A stretch of DNA of 64,000 bases from Monosporascus cannonballus. Its lineage: Eukaryota; Ascomycota; Sordariomycetes; Xylariales. The notes beneath the pieces were generated by a model, which was not told the origin of the DNA, did no database searches, and was given only the letters and a program-made list of their open reading frames with translations. Below, piece after piece: positions 1 through 11,639 of this stretch. The position numbers and the translations under genes are program-made. Where the stretch lies: contig QJNS01000247.1 of NCBI GenBank assembly GCA_004154925.1, positions 49,503-113,502 of the forward strand. Reading direction: 5' to 3'. The stretch's first letter is position 1. The number at the start of each line of letters is the position of its first letter.

Positions 1-3000
1 ATAGGTTGCTGGCTGAGAGCTGTGGTTCCTGTTCTTGATATGCTCGAGATCTTCCTTCTTTTCACCCGATGCTGAGCGTATAACCGAGCTGCCAAGATTG
101 GCGCATCCATCACAGTCTCATAGCCTTTGCATATAGGTATAGGGCCGAGGGCGCTCGTTGTGACTAGTGTCGAACTTGCTGCATATTTCCCGAGAGACCC
201 CATCCAAGGCAAGATGGCTCTTCAGAACAGAAAATAGCAAAGCGATCGCACCAGTAATGTACTCGATAGTCTTCGGTCCCCTCGAGCTTGCAGCGGTATG
301 TCGGAGCCCAGGACTCTATTGCATGATGTGCTTACAATCTGCTGGTGTGTTCAGTGGTTCGTGTCGGTGTACTACCCGAGTTGCCTCTGAGGTCGGCATC
401 TCACTGAACCAATCGGAGCTTTGGTTTATCATAGGTCTAGCTGCCAGCAAGGAGGCCACTGCGGTCATGGCCTTTGATGGACAGTTAGATAGTCCCAGCG
501 GTATATCTTGGAAGTTTTGGCTTCGGAGTGAATAGGTGCTTTTACGGATGGAATGGGTCTATGCCACGCCTGCGGTACCGCTCTATCTCGATTTCACTTT
601 AATACCGTTAACATTGGTTCATCCTTGGCAACTAGGGAATACTACCTCGTCTCGTAAAGGCGAAACGCGTGAATACTGGTTGCTCTCCGGGCCTCAAGGC
701 GAATCATGCTAGAGTGTGCTATTCGGGACCCCTCGGGCTATGCTATGACTGAATGTCTTTTCAAGCCGAGTAGCTTCGATTCGAGGATTATTGTACGCTG
801 TAATGGAAAGAAGTAAGATTATACGTTAGTACATGTTAGTACTGAGTCAACTTTTGCTTCCCCGAGTGGCTGTTCAGAGTTAATACGGTGGCGACACGAG
901 TTGACTTACGTGCCCCCTATTTGCAAATTCCTCTCTCCTCCGCGCGGTCTGCCAACTGTACAGAAGTTCTGGAATGCGGTAGGGCCGTAGGCTGCCTAAT
1001 ATCCCTAGGTTAGCTTTGGGCGGAACACTTTCTAGAGCGCTTCTTTCCTTCTTCGGATTGCTAATGTCACCCTGCTTCCCCTAGCCGGTGACGGCCTTGT
1101 CTTGTTCACCTCCCCGATGGTGGCCGGTGCCCTGAAGCCCTCAGAAAGCTTCGACTTCTAGAAGGATATAAACTGGAAGCGCCGGAAGAACAGACCGTCG
1201 AAGTCGGAGGGCGATTTGATGGAAGCCTCAGGTGCTGCATATACCAATCGCCCCCCCCAATCCTTCCCAGCCTTTGTCCTAACATCTCGAACTTCCCCCT
1301 TCTAAACTTCTCTCCGGAGTTCCCTTCACATGCCTTCCAAAACCTCTCTCTATAAATTCTTCCTGATTCTTCTTCCGCACATATCCTCCATCCTCGGTTC
1401 GCGCTGGCTCTCCTCCTCCAAACCATTTCGTTAACTGTCGTACGCTTGCCCCGTTATCTCCACACCAGACTTTGAGTTGGGACTATGCTAGGGTGTCCCA
1501 ATTCAGAGAAGACTATGGCGAAGATGGAGTTTGCTTTGCTATAGAGATGTAGTGCTGAAAATCACTGTCCACCTGCAACATTGACATAATCAAGCAGTGC
1601 GAGGGATTTCATTGCATTTCCCGTGGGTCTCGCGGAATGCTAGGCACGGAAAATATTGCATACTGGGCGTTTTGGGCCCAATACCTGCGAGATACACTCC
1701 GTCTGATGTCTCGTCGACATATCACTGGCTCGTCCCATGTGGTGAGGTTCACTGTTGTGATGCCTGTAGCAAAGCCGGTGTATCGGTGACAGTTGAGCGG
1801 GACTTGACTTGGCAAAGCGCAATTTCTGATCGTCTGGATTTTGATCACATTTCTTTGGAGTTGCAGTTGAATACGACTGACCCGCTCCGAGGCGATTGGC
1901 CTTCCATCATATTCGTTCGCACAGACCTGGGGCTGTTCATCTGATCAATTTCTTGTAAGGTTTACTGCAAGCTTCTCTTGGATGGAACCCTGTGAGGTGT
2001 ACCCGGTGAAGAAAGGACAATCTCATGTGCCGTGATGGCGCACGATGATTCGCAGGTGTCGCGCTGTCAGTAGATACCATTTGTCCCTGACTTCAATTTC
2101 GCCATCTTGTTAGTAGTGGATTCATGAAAAAATGAAGTCTACCATTCGCCCCCGGTAGTCTGCTCACGGTGGAGATCTCTAGAGTACGGTGTGGTGTCTC
2201 GGCGACAGCTGCTAGGGCAGATATCTGTTGAACATGAAGTGAGGCTGTGCATTTTCGACTGCCGCGGTGCTGAACATCATTATCCTTGTTTCCCTTCTAT
2301 GGTTTTGGATCCGTTATTCCGTCACTCTACCGTACTGTGCATACCAGCCTGAAGGCCTTCTTGAGCGTGATGGATGTATGGAATTCAAGGCAGTCCAGAT
2401 GTTAGGTTTGCGAGGCTGTGGCCGAGCTGGTGTTTTGGGGCACTGGGGCAGGTTCTATGCATACTAGCGGTATCTCTAGGTTGATCAGATTGCTTGTCTA
2501 GTGTCTGAGCCCGATTAGTGCCTGGTTGAGAGAAGCCACCGTGAAGAGTCCGTTCGAATTCCGGCACGCTGGTTGGCGCTAGTCCGTAAGATTGGTGGGG
2601 CAAGCGAAGTGCGCTGTAGATCCGATCTAAGAAGATATTTTAACGCACTGCAAGTAGCTCTCTCGTGCTAGCCGCATGGGCGAGTTGGCGTACCTTCGAG
2701 TCCGGAGCTTGACATCTGATATATAATGGCGGCTTTGGGTGAACGGAAAAGACAAGAAGGCCTTATGCATCTGACATATGTGCGATTCCTGAGCGAGATG
2801 CTAAGGGTGTTACTGCTACCGTCTCATTTGCCAATCTAAGTGATAGTAGCTTGAGTTACGCTTCTAGAAGCCCGGGCCGGTTGATCGCTGATATATTCCT
2901 TGCGGGATGCCTGGTTTGTTCACCATTCGTCCAGGCCCACCCTAGGCTCTTGGCGGTTGTTACCATATTCGAACCATTCGAAATGGCCTTCCAGCGAAAA

Positions 3001-4009
3001 TGTTATCTGGTTGTGAGCCACCAGAAGTAGACCGGGCGCCAGGACATCAAGATACAGCATAATACTTCACTTCGTCAAAACGAAGCTTGAATCCGGTGAC
3101 ACATGCTCTGTTGGCTGACTACATGAGAAGAGCTATGGAGGGTGTTAGTGAAATGGCCTCTAAAATTGGACAGTGATGTATGGTCCAATCCATACCTTTC
3201 TGTAAGCAGTGCCACTTGAGTATCGATATGTGTGATCTTCAGCTTTCCTGTGAGTGCATACCCGTGGACGTCGGTGTGATTAGCTTTAGTGCCAATATCT
3301 GTTTTCTTGTAATCTCGTGTGGCATATAGCGGCGAGCTGTTGAACGCGGCTTAGCACCACTTATACCAAGGTTTTGGGGCCATGATAACAGTCGCTTCTT
3401 AATGATCTTCATGGTATTTAGGGGCCCATAGCTTGTAGTCCATATGCAACGTCACATGGTCTGGGGACTCATGGTGACGTTCTTGGGTTGGGGATGAAGG
3501 ATGTCTGCCCGGAGCTGTCAAATCGATGTTGACTGTGGCTAGTGCCGGTCCTCCGTTGCTGGCTAGCTCCCGAGCCAGTTTCTAAGATATCGTCTCAGAC
3601 AAGACTCCCACGGAGCGTGTAAATGGGATTGTAGACGTTGAACTGTCAGCTTGTATGGTCGAAGTCCTTTGCAGACCGATCTAGGTAGAAATCGTTGCTA
3701 GGCTGGAAGTTCGGCTGTAGCGGCAACAGATGCTACACCATAACACGGGTCCTAGAGGAGATGATGGAGAACATAAAGCAATGTGAGAATGAAAGCCCAT
3801 GGGAGTCGAAGTGGAATAGAAGACAGCATGAATCGGACATGGGAGAGGGAAATCCAGGGGTTCGATAGCTCTCTTGGATAGGTCTTACCCCCTCCGTTTT
3901 CTTGAATAGTGCGATTCAGGCATATGTAATGCGACTCTCTTACGGACGGGACGAGACCCCAGACAGACTATGGACATGGTTAAGTGCTCAGATTCCAAAT
4001 AAAGGAAGT
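1..4009. other. Gene-poor stretch, no supported gene
   Basis: About 4 kb of roughly 50% GC sequence. All open frames are short (under about 125 codons), overlap on both strands and show no recognisable domain, codon bias or consistent splice signals. It looks like decayed intergenic DNA rather than genes. I saw no tRNA, terminal repeat or tandem array here. Confidence 0.6.
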
Positions 4010-4014
4010 GGTAG

Positions 4015-4219
4015 TGTCAGGTGCCAAGGTGCGGCCCCCTTTCCGGGGCCCAGCGACCCACCAGTATGGCTCCAGTTTGTGTATATATAGGGGGGCTTCG
4101 CCCCCGAGTAGTTAGAAAAGGGCAGGCATTAATGGTCATTTATTTACTACCCATATACGAACCACCTGCTGGGCTGCTTCTTCTGCCTCTCACTCCGTAC
4201 TTTACCATTTTCCCTGACA
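4015..4219 (+). mobile_element. Solo LTR (or MITE), copy A, 205 bp
   Basis: The element begins TGTCAGG and ends CCTGACA, so it has TG...CA ends with a 7 bp inverted repeat. It is flanked by the 5 bp direct repeat GGTAG (4010-4014 and 4220-4224). TG...CA ends with a 5 bp target duplication are the hallmark of an LTR. A TATA-like TATATATAG at about 4083 is followed at once by a G-run/C-run hairpin (GGGGGCTTCGCCCCC), as might sit at an LTR transcription start. No internal retrotransposon sequence adjoins it, so it is read as a solo LTR. A MITE is the alternative. A second copy lies 460 bp to the right in inverse orientation. Confidence 0.75.
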
Positions 4220-4224
4220 GGTAG

Positions 4225-4674
4225 CGCTTACACGTCTCGTCATAACATCTTTAATTACCTCCAGCCAGGCCAACTTGACTCGGCACGATGCAAAGGATAC
4301 TGAGGTAATGTTCGACATCTCGTAGCAGCAAACGACGCATTTCCGAATACGTCAGGTATGGCTCAAAAGTGGAATGCATGAAGTAGGATCCATACGTGTG
4401 GGATTGGTTCCATTGTAAGGAGGGCAAGCTGTTTGGCGAATCGAAGTATGGTAGTGCTATCAAGCTGGTCCTCGAGAGACAGCGGCAGGCTGAGAGTGAT
4501 GGTAGGCCATGTGAGAGCTACCCGATGTACATAGGATTCTGCGTTGGCTTAGAACAGAACGACAATAACACCAATAATCTCGTTTTCGGGGGTTGGAGGG
4601 GGGAGGGGGAAGGGGGGAGATGATCAGGTAGAAAGGTAGTACTTACTCGCAACCTGGCTGGGTGGGTTTTGTAT
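4225..4674. other. Spacer between the two LTR copies
   Basis: About 450 bp without a supported gene, ending in a G-rich stretch (about 4589-4620). Each flanking copy has a different target duplication, so this spacer is ordinary flanking DNA and not the interior of one element. Confidence 0.6.
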
Positions 4675-4679
4675 GTTCC

Positions 4680-4883
4680 TGTCAGGGAAAATGGTAAAGT
4701 ACGGAGTGAGAGGCAGAAGAAGCAGACCAGCAGGTGGTTCGTATATGGGTAGTAAATAAATGACCATTAATGCCTGCCCTTTTCTAACTACTCGGGGGCG
4801 AAGCCCCCCTATATATACACAAACTGGAGCCATACTGGTGGGTCGCTGGGCCCCGGAAAGGGGCCGCACCTTGGCACCTGACA
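4680..4883 (-). mobile_element. Solo LTR (or MITE), copy B, inverted, 204 bp
   Basis: This is the inverse copy of the element at 4015-4219. By eye it differs from copy A by one base in a C-run and one substitution. It has its own 5 bp target duplication GTTCC (4675-4679 and 4884-4888), which differs from that of copy A, so the two inserted independently and were not made by inverted duplication of the locus. Near-identity in a genome that shows RIP elsewhere suggests a recent insertion, or escape because the copies are too short for RIP. Confidence 0.75.
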
Positions 4884-5069
4884 GTTCCGTACGCACTCAG
4901 TACTCGGTGCGATATTGGTGTAGTCGCAACGACAAATCTATTTCAATTGCGTCAATTGATGCTGATACTGACCCGGGGATATAGCCCCCTCGTCGAAGGG
5001 CAATCCCGACCACTGAATGCGGTTGATATCGGAACGTGGAATTCCCCTGAGTAGTTCCATAGTTTACAC

Positions 5070-5280
5070 TAGGGTTTGCAATGGGTACCCGAATGGGTAC
5101 CCATCACTACTCACGACGTAAATTCACACGTCATAAAAGCTTAATACTTAGGGTTTCCTAGAAAGATTTATTATACAAGTAATTCTGTATTGTTTACAGA
5201 TGTTTATTATTTATTTATGATTGAAAATATCATCCGTGGGTAGTGATGGGTACCCATTTGGGTACCCATTGCAAACCCTA
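5070..5280. mobile_element. hAT-like MITE, 211 bp
   Basis: Terminal inverted repeats of about 45 bp begin TAGGGTTTGCAATGGGTACC and are repeated inverted at the right end with only a couple of mismatches. Each arm also carries the palindromic word GGGTACCC twice. The direct repeat AGTTTACAC flanks the element (5061-5069 and 5282-5290, one extra A at 5281). An 8-9 bp duplication together with TAGGG ends fits a non-autonomous hAT element. The roughly 120 bp interior is AT-rich and has no ORF. The family assignment is inference; the inverted and direct repeats are seen directly. Confidence 0.7.
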
Positions 5281-5290
5281 AAGTTTACAC

Positions 5291-7405
5291 TAGGATGCCA
5301 TTGCTTCGCAATATCGAAGGATCGTTGCAAGAGATACGAATTGTTTATCGGTCGGGGGTGGGCTTTTCCACATTTGAATGTCATGTCGGAAACCGACTTT
5401 GTGCGTACGGAACATACAAGGCTGCCAATGGCTTTAGGTTCCAGATGGGTTCGATGTCGAACTATGACTCGTAGGGAAGCCACTGATACATTCGTGGTAT
5501 ATCGAATCTGAACAGTGCCGGAAAATGTGAGGCCCTACACTATGGCGGGGACACTATCAGTTCTCATATGGTACAACATATGACCCGATGCCGTTGGAGG
5601 TTTGTGGCAGGTTATATCGTGCTAACTCTCTACCTATAGTCCTATGATAAAGTGGGAACTGATACTGCGAGGTGGATCGCATATTATATGACTTCGAGTC
5701 TAACATCGAGAATGGAGGTCCGCCTCGATGGCAGGACTTGAAACGTAGAACATCACAATAGTGAGCTGGAACCCAAGCCAAGGCAGCCTGGTGGATGGAT
5801 GGGGAGGGGGGTTATCTGGATCTGCGTTCTGATGACGTAGTGGGAAAAATTCGACTCTGTGGGGTTTCGCATAAGGCACTTGTTCAGTTGGTCTTCAGGT
5901 TCCCGGATGCCAAAAGATGTAGTCAATGTCGTGCCGTAGTAGGACACCACAGATCATACACATTAGGAGAGCATAGCTCCTAATTGCAAGCCTAAGGATA
6001 GGGAGCTGTTGCTGTAGTTGAGAGACGTAATAAGCTATCTCGCTCAAATCTGCTCCGATGGTAAAGATATAGTAATGGCCAAGATAAGAGATATTGCGGG
6101 AAGACTTGTCTTGAAGAAGATCCAGATAATGATGCATGAACACTGTATGAACCGGTACCGGCCATAAATGGGCAAATCAACTGGACATGGATGTACTAAA
6201 TCCTAAGGTATGGATGCTTTTTGGGATGCCTAAGAGATACTGAGAGTACGTAGGCAGATGGGTTCGAGATAATTGATGGCTGAGGAACCATGGTGATGCC
6301 CGAAAAAGAGCCTACTATATTGCAATATTTCGTTGGATGCAATGAAAATGAGGGAGGAGGCAGTCATGTCCCATACTAGCAGGTCATCGTCTTTTAAGAC
6401 GCTAAATCATGGGCTTCGTGTGCGGATGGTATCCGAGTTCATACAGGTTCATTGCAACGGGGAGTGTCGTCGGTCCCATAGTAGGGAGTCTGAGGATCTT
6501 AGTCCAACTAATAAAGATGTGCTAGACTTGTGCCGTCATAAACACTGAAGAGATTTGGGATCGTATGGAAGGATCCGATACTGACTAAATGTTCCTTCTG
6601 AAGTGCTGGCGCGATAGGCTTGGCAAGGTAATGCTTATGGCGGCAGCTGATGCTCGTAAAATACGCATTGTAATCGTATCTTGGATTTTCGAGTGTTCTT
6701 CAGCCTTATCGAATAAGGTTGTGGATATAAGACAGCATGATCTCAGAGTCTGATGTGTAGAGTTTGCTTCGTGTCTGGGTGTGATCCACGCGGGAGGGAA
6801 ATTGTCTGGTCGACTCGAGTTCCTGTAGCCGAGAATCGGTTTGGCAAAGTCAGGGTAGACGACGGCAGAAGGACAGTCAGTTGTTGTGGCAGATGTTGCT
6901 GCTGAGACCACGCTCGGGATGTTTGACAGGCAAAGGTCACCGCGCGACCATTTCCATCGATGCAGGCTGCGACGACACTCCCCTTCAACCCCCCTTCCCG
7001 ATCCGAAAGTTAGTAGATTATCAACCCTAGATTGCTCGTTTCTTTTAGTCCTTGAAGCTTTCCTACTCTTTGGCTGCAGCCACAGATGGATTGCCCGATC
7101 AGTTACTACAGCCGCCAACGGATTCGCTTCAAGGCCCTCCCAAGGTCTTTCCACTTATTGGCCGTAGCCGCAAAAGGATTTGAACACTCGAGGCCTCTCC
7201 ATTTCCTAGCTATTAGCTTGTGCCGCAAGCGGAATCTGGGAGGGAAGTTTCCGGCTTCGTCTAGAGTCGGCGGCAGGCTACCAAGCGCTGGCCCACGACT
7301 AGCGATGGTGTTTGCCCTGTGAAATGAATCAATATGCATCGAGTACGCGCTAGAATGCGCGGGTCCTATCAGATCTCTTGCTGTGGCAGAGAAAATAAGC
7401 TAATT
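5291..7405. other. Gene-poor stretch with degenerate repeat
   Basis: No supported gene. Several overlapping open frames between 6585 and 7339 on both strands have no recognisable domain. Between about 7070 and 7235 four loose copies of a word like GCCGCAA-x-GGATT recur about every 40-55 bp, which looks like an old minisatellite. Confidence 0.45.
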
Positions 7406-9148
7406 TCAATGCTGGTATTGTGCCTCAAACTCTTTAAACACTTGGAGCTTTCGTTTACCTTCTTGGGTATTTTTCCCATTAGGGAATAAGACGGCGGGAT
7501 GATCAACCGTGTTATCAGGTTCGGGACAGGTTTTGCGCCCATCGCCCACATAATGCAGGCCTTTCGGATGATCCTTGTTAGCCCACGTGACAAATGCATT
7601 CAGGAGGTTCTGTGATGCTGATGTCGACAGACTATCATAGTCAGCGACTTTAGCCCAGAAGTTCTTCTCGGCTTTACTTCTCTCTTTTTCGGGTCTGTTT
7701 CGAGAATCAACAAGTTGCTTAGTACGCAACAATGCGTTCAGCTTGTTTCTCCGGTCCGAGACACCCTGCGCTATGACAAGAGCCCTGTCTCTCATTCTCC
7801 CTCTCTCGAGACCAGCTAATTGCTTTTGATAACTTTCAGTCAGTTTCCATTCAGGGCGTGACTGAATATCCCGTATTTTGGCGCGACCTTTCGCTGCTCC
7901 GAGGAGATACGCCTCTCTAGCTAGCCCCTCTCTATAGTCCCTATCTCCCTCGCCGGCTAGGGAAATGGCCTGGGCGAGGAACGAGTTGTAGTTCTCTACT
8001 TTGAGATCGAGCAACTCGCAGATTGCGTTGAGAAGCGCGTCATGGTACGCAGCCAACGGTCGGCTAGCTCTGTAGAAGAAGGTCTGGCTGTGGTAGAGGA
8101 AGAAGACCAATTGCTTGATGTCCTTGCTTGATCTCTCTCGGACAATATAGAGGTAGGGTTCCCGGCCATAAAGCTTCATATAAAACGAAGGCTTGATCTC
8201 AACGTCCGCCAATTCGAGCGTATTATCGAGAGCGATACGGCCTTTAAAGGCCTTGTAGTTTTCCCTTCCAAATAACATGATGACCTTTGCAGGCCGGTGA
8301 TGGTTCATCTCCTTTGTCACCGAAGTCAGCTCATGCTCGACCTGGTCCCAGTTCGTCACTTCTTGGACCCATGATATTTTGCTTTTGTAACTCTTTCGAA
8401 TAGGGATCGCGTCCTGGGTTCTGACATAGGCATTATAACCCATCTTCTTGTTCTGGGCCCTGAGACACGGGTTTGTGTGATCCATAACGAAACCGTACTC
8501 TTTCTTGCGTGTATTAAAGGTTGGATAATGCCACTGCATGACTAGGACCGCATCCAATGGCCCAGAAGGCTTGGCCATGTATTTCGCCTTAACTGTATGC
8601 TCCGAGATCTGTTCGATGCTAGCGACGTGGGAATCCCAGATGCGGGTCAACAGCGGATCGTGGTCATCCCAACCCCTGTCAGCCGGCATGTCGAGGAATG
8701 CGTCGAGTTCTTTCGGACTTCGTTGCTTGGTCTCTTTATGGTGCGACATGAATGCCTTTATACTATTTAGCAGGCCTTCGTCTTCAATACCATCGAAAAT
8801 GGCACTGAATGACTTTTCAATGGGCAAGCCAAGCACCTCTTTCACCTCGGATATCTGCTTTTCCATGGTAGTATCCGCGTTACCGTTAAGGGGCTCCGCG
8901 CGGGACGCATCATTGAAGGCGTCGGCTTGCTCACCCAGGGAACCGGCAAGTTCATATACAATATCTTGTGCTAACTCCTCGTCGTCGTCATCGTTCGCTG
9001 CATCTAGAAGATAGACAATACCATCTTCCTCTGGGTCACTGACGGCTGCAGAAACCGGTGCTCCAAGTGAGTCGAAACCTGACACCTTGGGCTTCTTGGC
9101 CATGAACTCGTTGTCGGACTCTACTGCTCGCTTCAAAAGGGAAGACAT
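7406..9148 (-). CDS. Hypothetical protein, 580 residues, single exon
   Basis: A long uninterrupted ORF with a good start context (A at -3, AAAAATGTC) and TATA-like sequence about 40 bp upstream (TATTATATAC on the minus strand). I do not recognise the protein. The N-terminus is acidic and low-complexity (residues 40-75), with a possible basic nuclear-type patch near the start (MAKKPK). The middle (about 150-400) looks globular, and the C-terminal third is rich in Arg, Lys and Ala and probably helical. One weak hint is the order VLVMQWHYP, then VIMLFG, then YHSQ about 70 residues later, loosely resembling uracil-DNA-glycosylase-fold motifs; this is speculation. Base composition is lower in GC than the housekeeping genes to the right. 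It lies 1.2 kb from the transposon nest, so it may be an orphan or element-borne gene. An intact 580-codon frame argues that it is, or was recently, under selection. Confidence 0.7.
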   Translation of the reverse strand: MSSLLKRAVESDNEFMAKKPKVSGFDSLGAPVSAAVSDPEEDGIVYLLDAANDDDDEELAQDIVYELAGSLGEQADAFNDASRAEPLNGNADTTMEKQISEVKEVLGLPIEKSFSAIFDGIEDEGLLNSIKAFMSHHKETKQRSPKELDAFLDMPADRGWDDHDPLLTRIWDSHVASIEQISEHTVKAKYMAKPSGPLDAVLVMQWHYPTFNTRKKEYGFVMDHTNPCLRAQNKKMGYNAYVRTQDAIPIRKSYKSKISWVQEVTNWDQVEHELTSVTKEMNHHRPAKVIMLFGRENYKAFKGRIALDNTLELADVEIKPSFYMKLYGREPYLYIVRERSSKDIKQLVFFLYHSQTFFYRASRPLAAYHDALLNAICELLDLKVENYNSFLAQAISLAGEGDRDYREGLAREAYLLGAAKGRAKIRDIQSRPEWKLTESYQKQLAGLERGRMRDRALVIAQGVSDRRNKLNALLRTKQLVDSRNRPEKERSKAEKNFWAKVADYDSLSTSASQNLLNAFVTWANKDHPKGLHYVGDGRKTCPEPDNTVDHPAVLFPNGKNTQEGKRKLQVFKEFEAQYQH

Positions 9149-10137
9149 TTTTAACAGCGGTTTTGAACGTAGTGTGTATATAATATGTGTATAAGAACGT
9201 TAATAATACAGTCAATAATACAACGTTGCTTGTAATAGCGTTGAGACACAATATTAGAAGAGACAAGTCAGATAGAAAATCCCCCCAACTTCAAACATCA
9301 TTTCGTGGGTGCTGTCCTCCTGCGTGCTCTGGGAAGGAGCAGCCCCTTATCGCGGAGTCATAGTTCCTCCCCCTTCCTTCCTTTCTCTGGGACTTCATAA
9401 TAGGGACTAGGCATCTTGACAGATAGCGTGTTACAGCCCAAAGAGTCGTCTTATCCGACTGTAGTCTCCGGTAGCCTGTAGCCTGGTCCCTGGAAATAGA
9501 CCGTGCCTGCCTCTCTATGAACGAGCTGTCGTGGCTGTCGTGATTGTCTGGCTCCAGTCCTCAATAGATATGCGAGAATCCGCACTGTCATGCCAGAACA
9601 AGAATTATGCCACTACTAATGTAGCCGTCCGGGTATCAGTTGTTAACCTGGAGACTGGTTCTTGTCCAGATAATTGCCTCAACCGACGGGTAGAACTTTT
9701 GCGACAATACTGGAGTGCCCATGTATTTGCGCTTGCCGAGGCTACGGTCAGGTAACGAATATACGTCGGATAGATAGGTACTTACGTTAAATCCATTGGA
9801 CTTTGCAAGTGGAGAGATCTCTGGGAAGTGTAGGTCTGTATTATCATGATTATCCTACGCCCTCGCACATCCCCGAATGCGTCCTGGCATTCGGGATTCG
9901 GCCCCAAACTGTAAGTTGTATTTGTAGCATTACGCAAAGGCCTGCATACCATATTACATACCTGTACATCTCATGTACCTGTGTACTTAGGTAGCCAGCT
10001 CCCGAATTATATTGCATGGTGTCGTGGCAGATAATGAGCTTGAAATAGATGAGAATTAACGTTTGGGTGCAGGATATGGTGTCCATTGACAGAACTCTTG
10101 ATCCAATACAGCAGATGCAGCACATAGGGGTACTTAC
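9149..10137. other. Intergenic, no supported gene
   Basis: Contains the promoter side of the 580-residue ORF and possible downstream exons of the fragment at 10138-10323, but I could not build a consistent gene from it. Confidence 0.4.
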
Positions 10138-10323
10138 TGGGTAGGCAATGTTAAAGTGCCAACGATTATTAGAATAAATGCCATCATTCCAGAATCCCGC
10201 GCGAATGGGCAACAAGAGCCCTTGAAACACTTGCTCTGCTTCAACATGGTAGCGTCGATCGATGTGGTTGGTAGGCTGGCTTTGCATCTTTGAATTGATT
10301 GGTGTTGAACCTAACAACGCCAT
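10138..10323 (-). CDS. Possible first exon of an unrecognised gene
   Basis: From an ATG at 10323, 62 codons run to a perfect fungal donor (CCA|GTAAGT, donor at 10137). The peptide (MALLGSTPIN... ending HFNIAYP) has protein-like composition, but I cannot assign it to a family. Possible downstream exons toward 9750 include in-frame stops and I could not close the gene. Its start is only about 20 bp from the left end of the DNA transposon. It may be a real short gene, a truncated one or chance. Confidence 0.3.
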
Positions 10324-10345
10324 GGCTTAGTAAGCTAACAAGCTA

Positions 10346-10412
10346 ACCTCGGACCCCACCAAAGGAATTACCCTAGCAATGAATACGGATTTCCACCAAA
10401 ACGCGCGATATA
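10346..10412 (+). repeat. Left TIR of the DNA transposon
   Basis: Inverted counterpart of 26396-26462. This arm retains GC-rich words despite the AT-saturated interior that begins right after it. Confidence 0.75.
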
Positions 10413-10845
10413 AAAAATTTAATAATAAATTAACAAAACATATACAATAAAATAAAGGCAATACAGATATAAAAGACATTATATTACATGTATGCAACTA
10501 GGTATATATTTAGAAAATACTTCATTTGATTTTTTAAAATTAACTATATTTTCAAAATAAGTATATATTTATAAACTTAGTAAAATATTAACTTGGCATA
10601 AATTGAAAAATTAATGGAGCTTTCTTATTATATATATTATAAATTATATGTACGTAAAATCTATAAAAAGTAAAATATTATAACAATATATTTTTTTAAA
10701 AAAAGTTATAAATATACTAAATGTAATAAAATTTATCGAACACATATTTTACAATATTTTAAAAAATATATCAAATTATTATAAATTTTTGTTGCGTTTT
10801 GACATATTAATATTATGGTATTATTTCTTTTCTTAAATTATAATA

Positions 10846-11280
10846 TATTACGTCCAAGAAAGGGGACTTTACTAGACTCGGAAGAGACCAGGTGAGCTAA
10901 CCTGTTTTGATCTCCACTTTGACCGGAAAAACCTCGGATTTACATATGCCTCTATTAATTTACAGAGACGCTCGGAAACCTCCAGAGATTACGGGAGGAT
11001 GGTTTTTCGTAAACTCCAGAGATCAAGGGAAACAAAAAAGGATATATAGTAAAGTAATTTCTTTTATAAAATGGCATTTACTTAATTTCGCTTTTTAGCT
11101 ATTAATTTAAGTTTTTAATTAAAAAGTAATTATACCGTTTTTTAATTAAAAGAAAATTTTTTAAATCTTTTTAACGAATAAATTATTAAATTATTTTTCG
11201 CTTTATTATTACTTATAAATTAAAATCTTATTTCGGATACTACTTATATCTCCAGGTAAATATATAATAAGTTCGTTATA
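10846..11280 (+). repeat. 5' LTR of the outer chromovirus, 435 bp
   Basis: Matches 25149-25607 over its whole length with many C/T and G/A differences. The first internal bases after it (11281 onward) match the corresponding internal end of the nested element, supporting the boundary. Confidence 0.85.
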
Positions 11281-11639
11281 TTTTAATAATTTCTTAATTA
11301 ATAGCCGACAAATAATTTAAGGCCTAGTTAAATATAAGCTGTTTTAAATTTAATAAAACCGATATTACAAAACGATATTTAAAAAACAAATAACATACCC
11401 GATCCCCGTTATTAGCCAGTAAAAGATCAATAACCAAATTAAATAATTTACCCCTTATCGAAAAAGTTTTTTAATTAATTAATAATATAACACCCCTTAT
11501 TACCCGATTTTAAGAAAAACCATTTTCGCAGCCCAGATAATAACTTACCCCGACCCCTAAGGATATTATTAAAGTCCAGGAAAAGAAGTCGGAAAAAAAG
11601 ATGGTTAAAAAAAGGATTAAGAAAAAATACGGAGCCGAA

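Noticed and set aside
4010..4888. A single DNA transposon with ~206 bp terminal inverted repeats
   Set aside because: The outermost flanks do not match each other, whereas each arm has its own perfect 5 bp duplication; two separate insertions explain it better.
5070..5280. AGGGTTT ends as telomere-like repeats
   Set aside because: Only one copy at each end and part of an inverted-repeat element; no tandem array.
9780..9815. Apparent similarity of 9.78-9.82 kb to 49.93-49.97 kb around a GGTACTTAC word
   Set aside because: The match is short and centred on a splice-donor-like word common in fungal DNA; no alignment extends from it.
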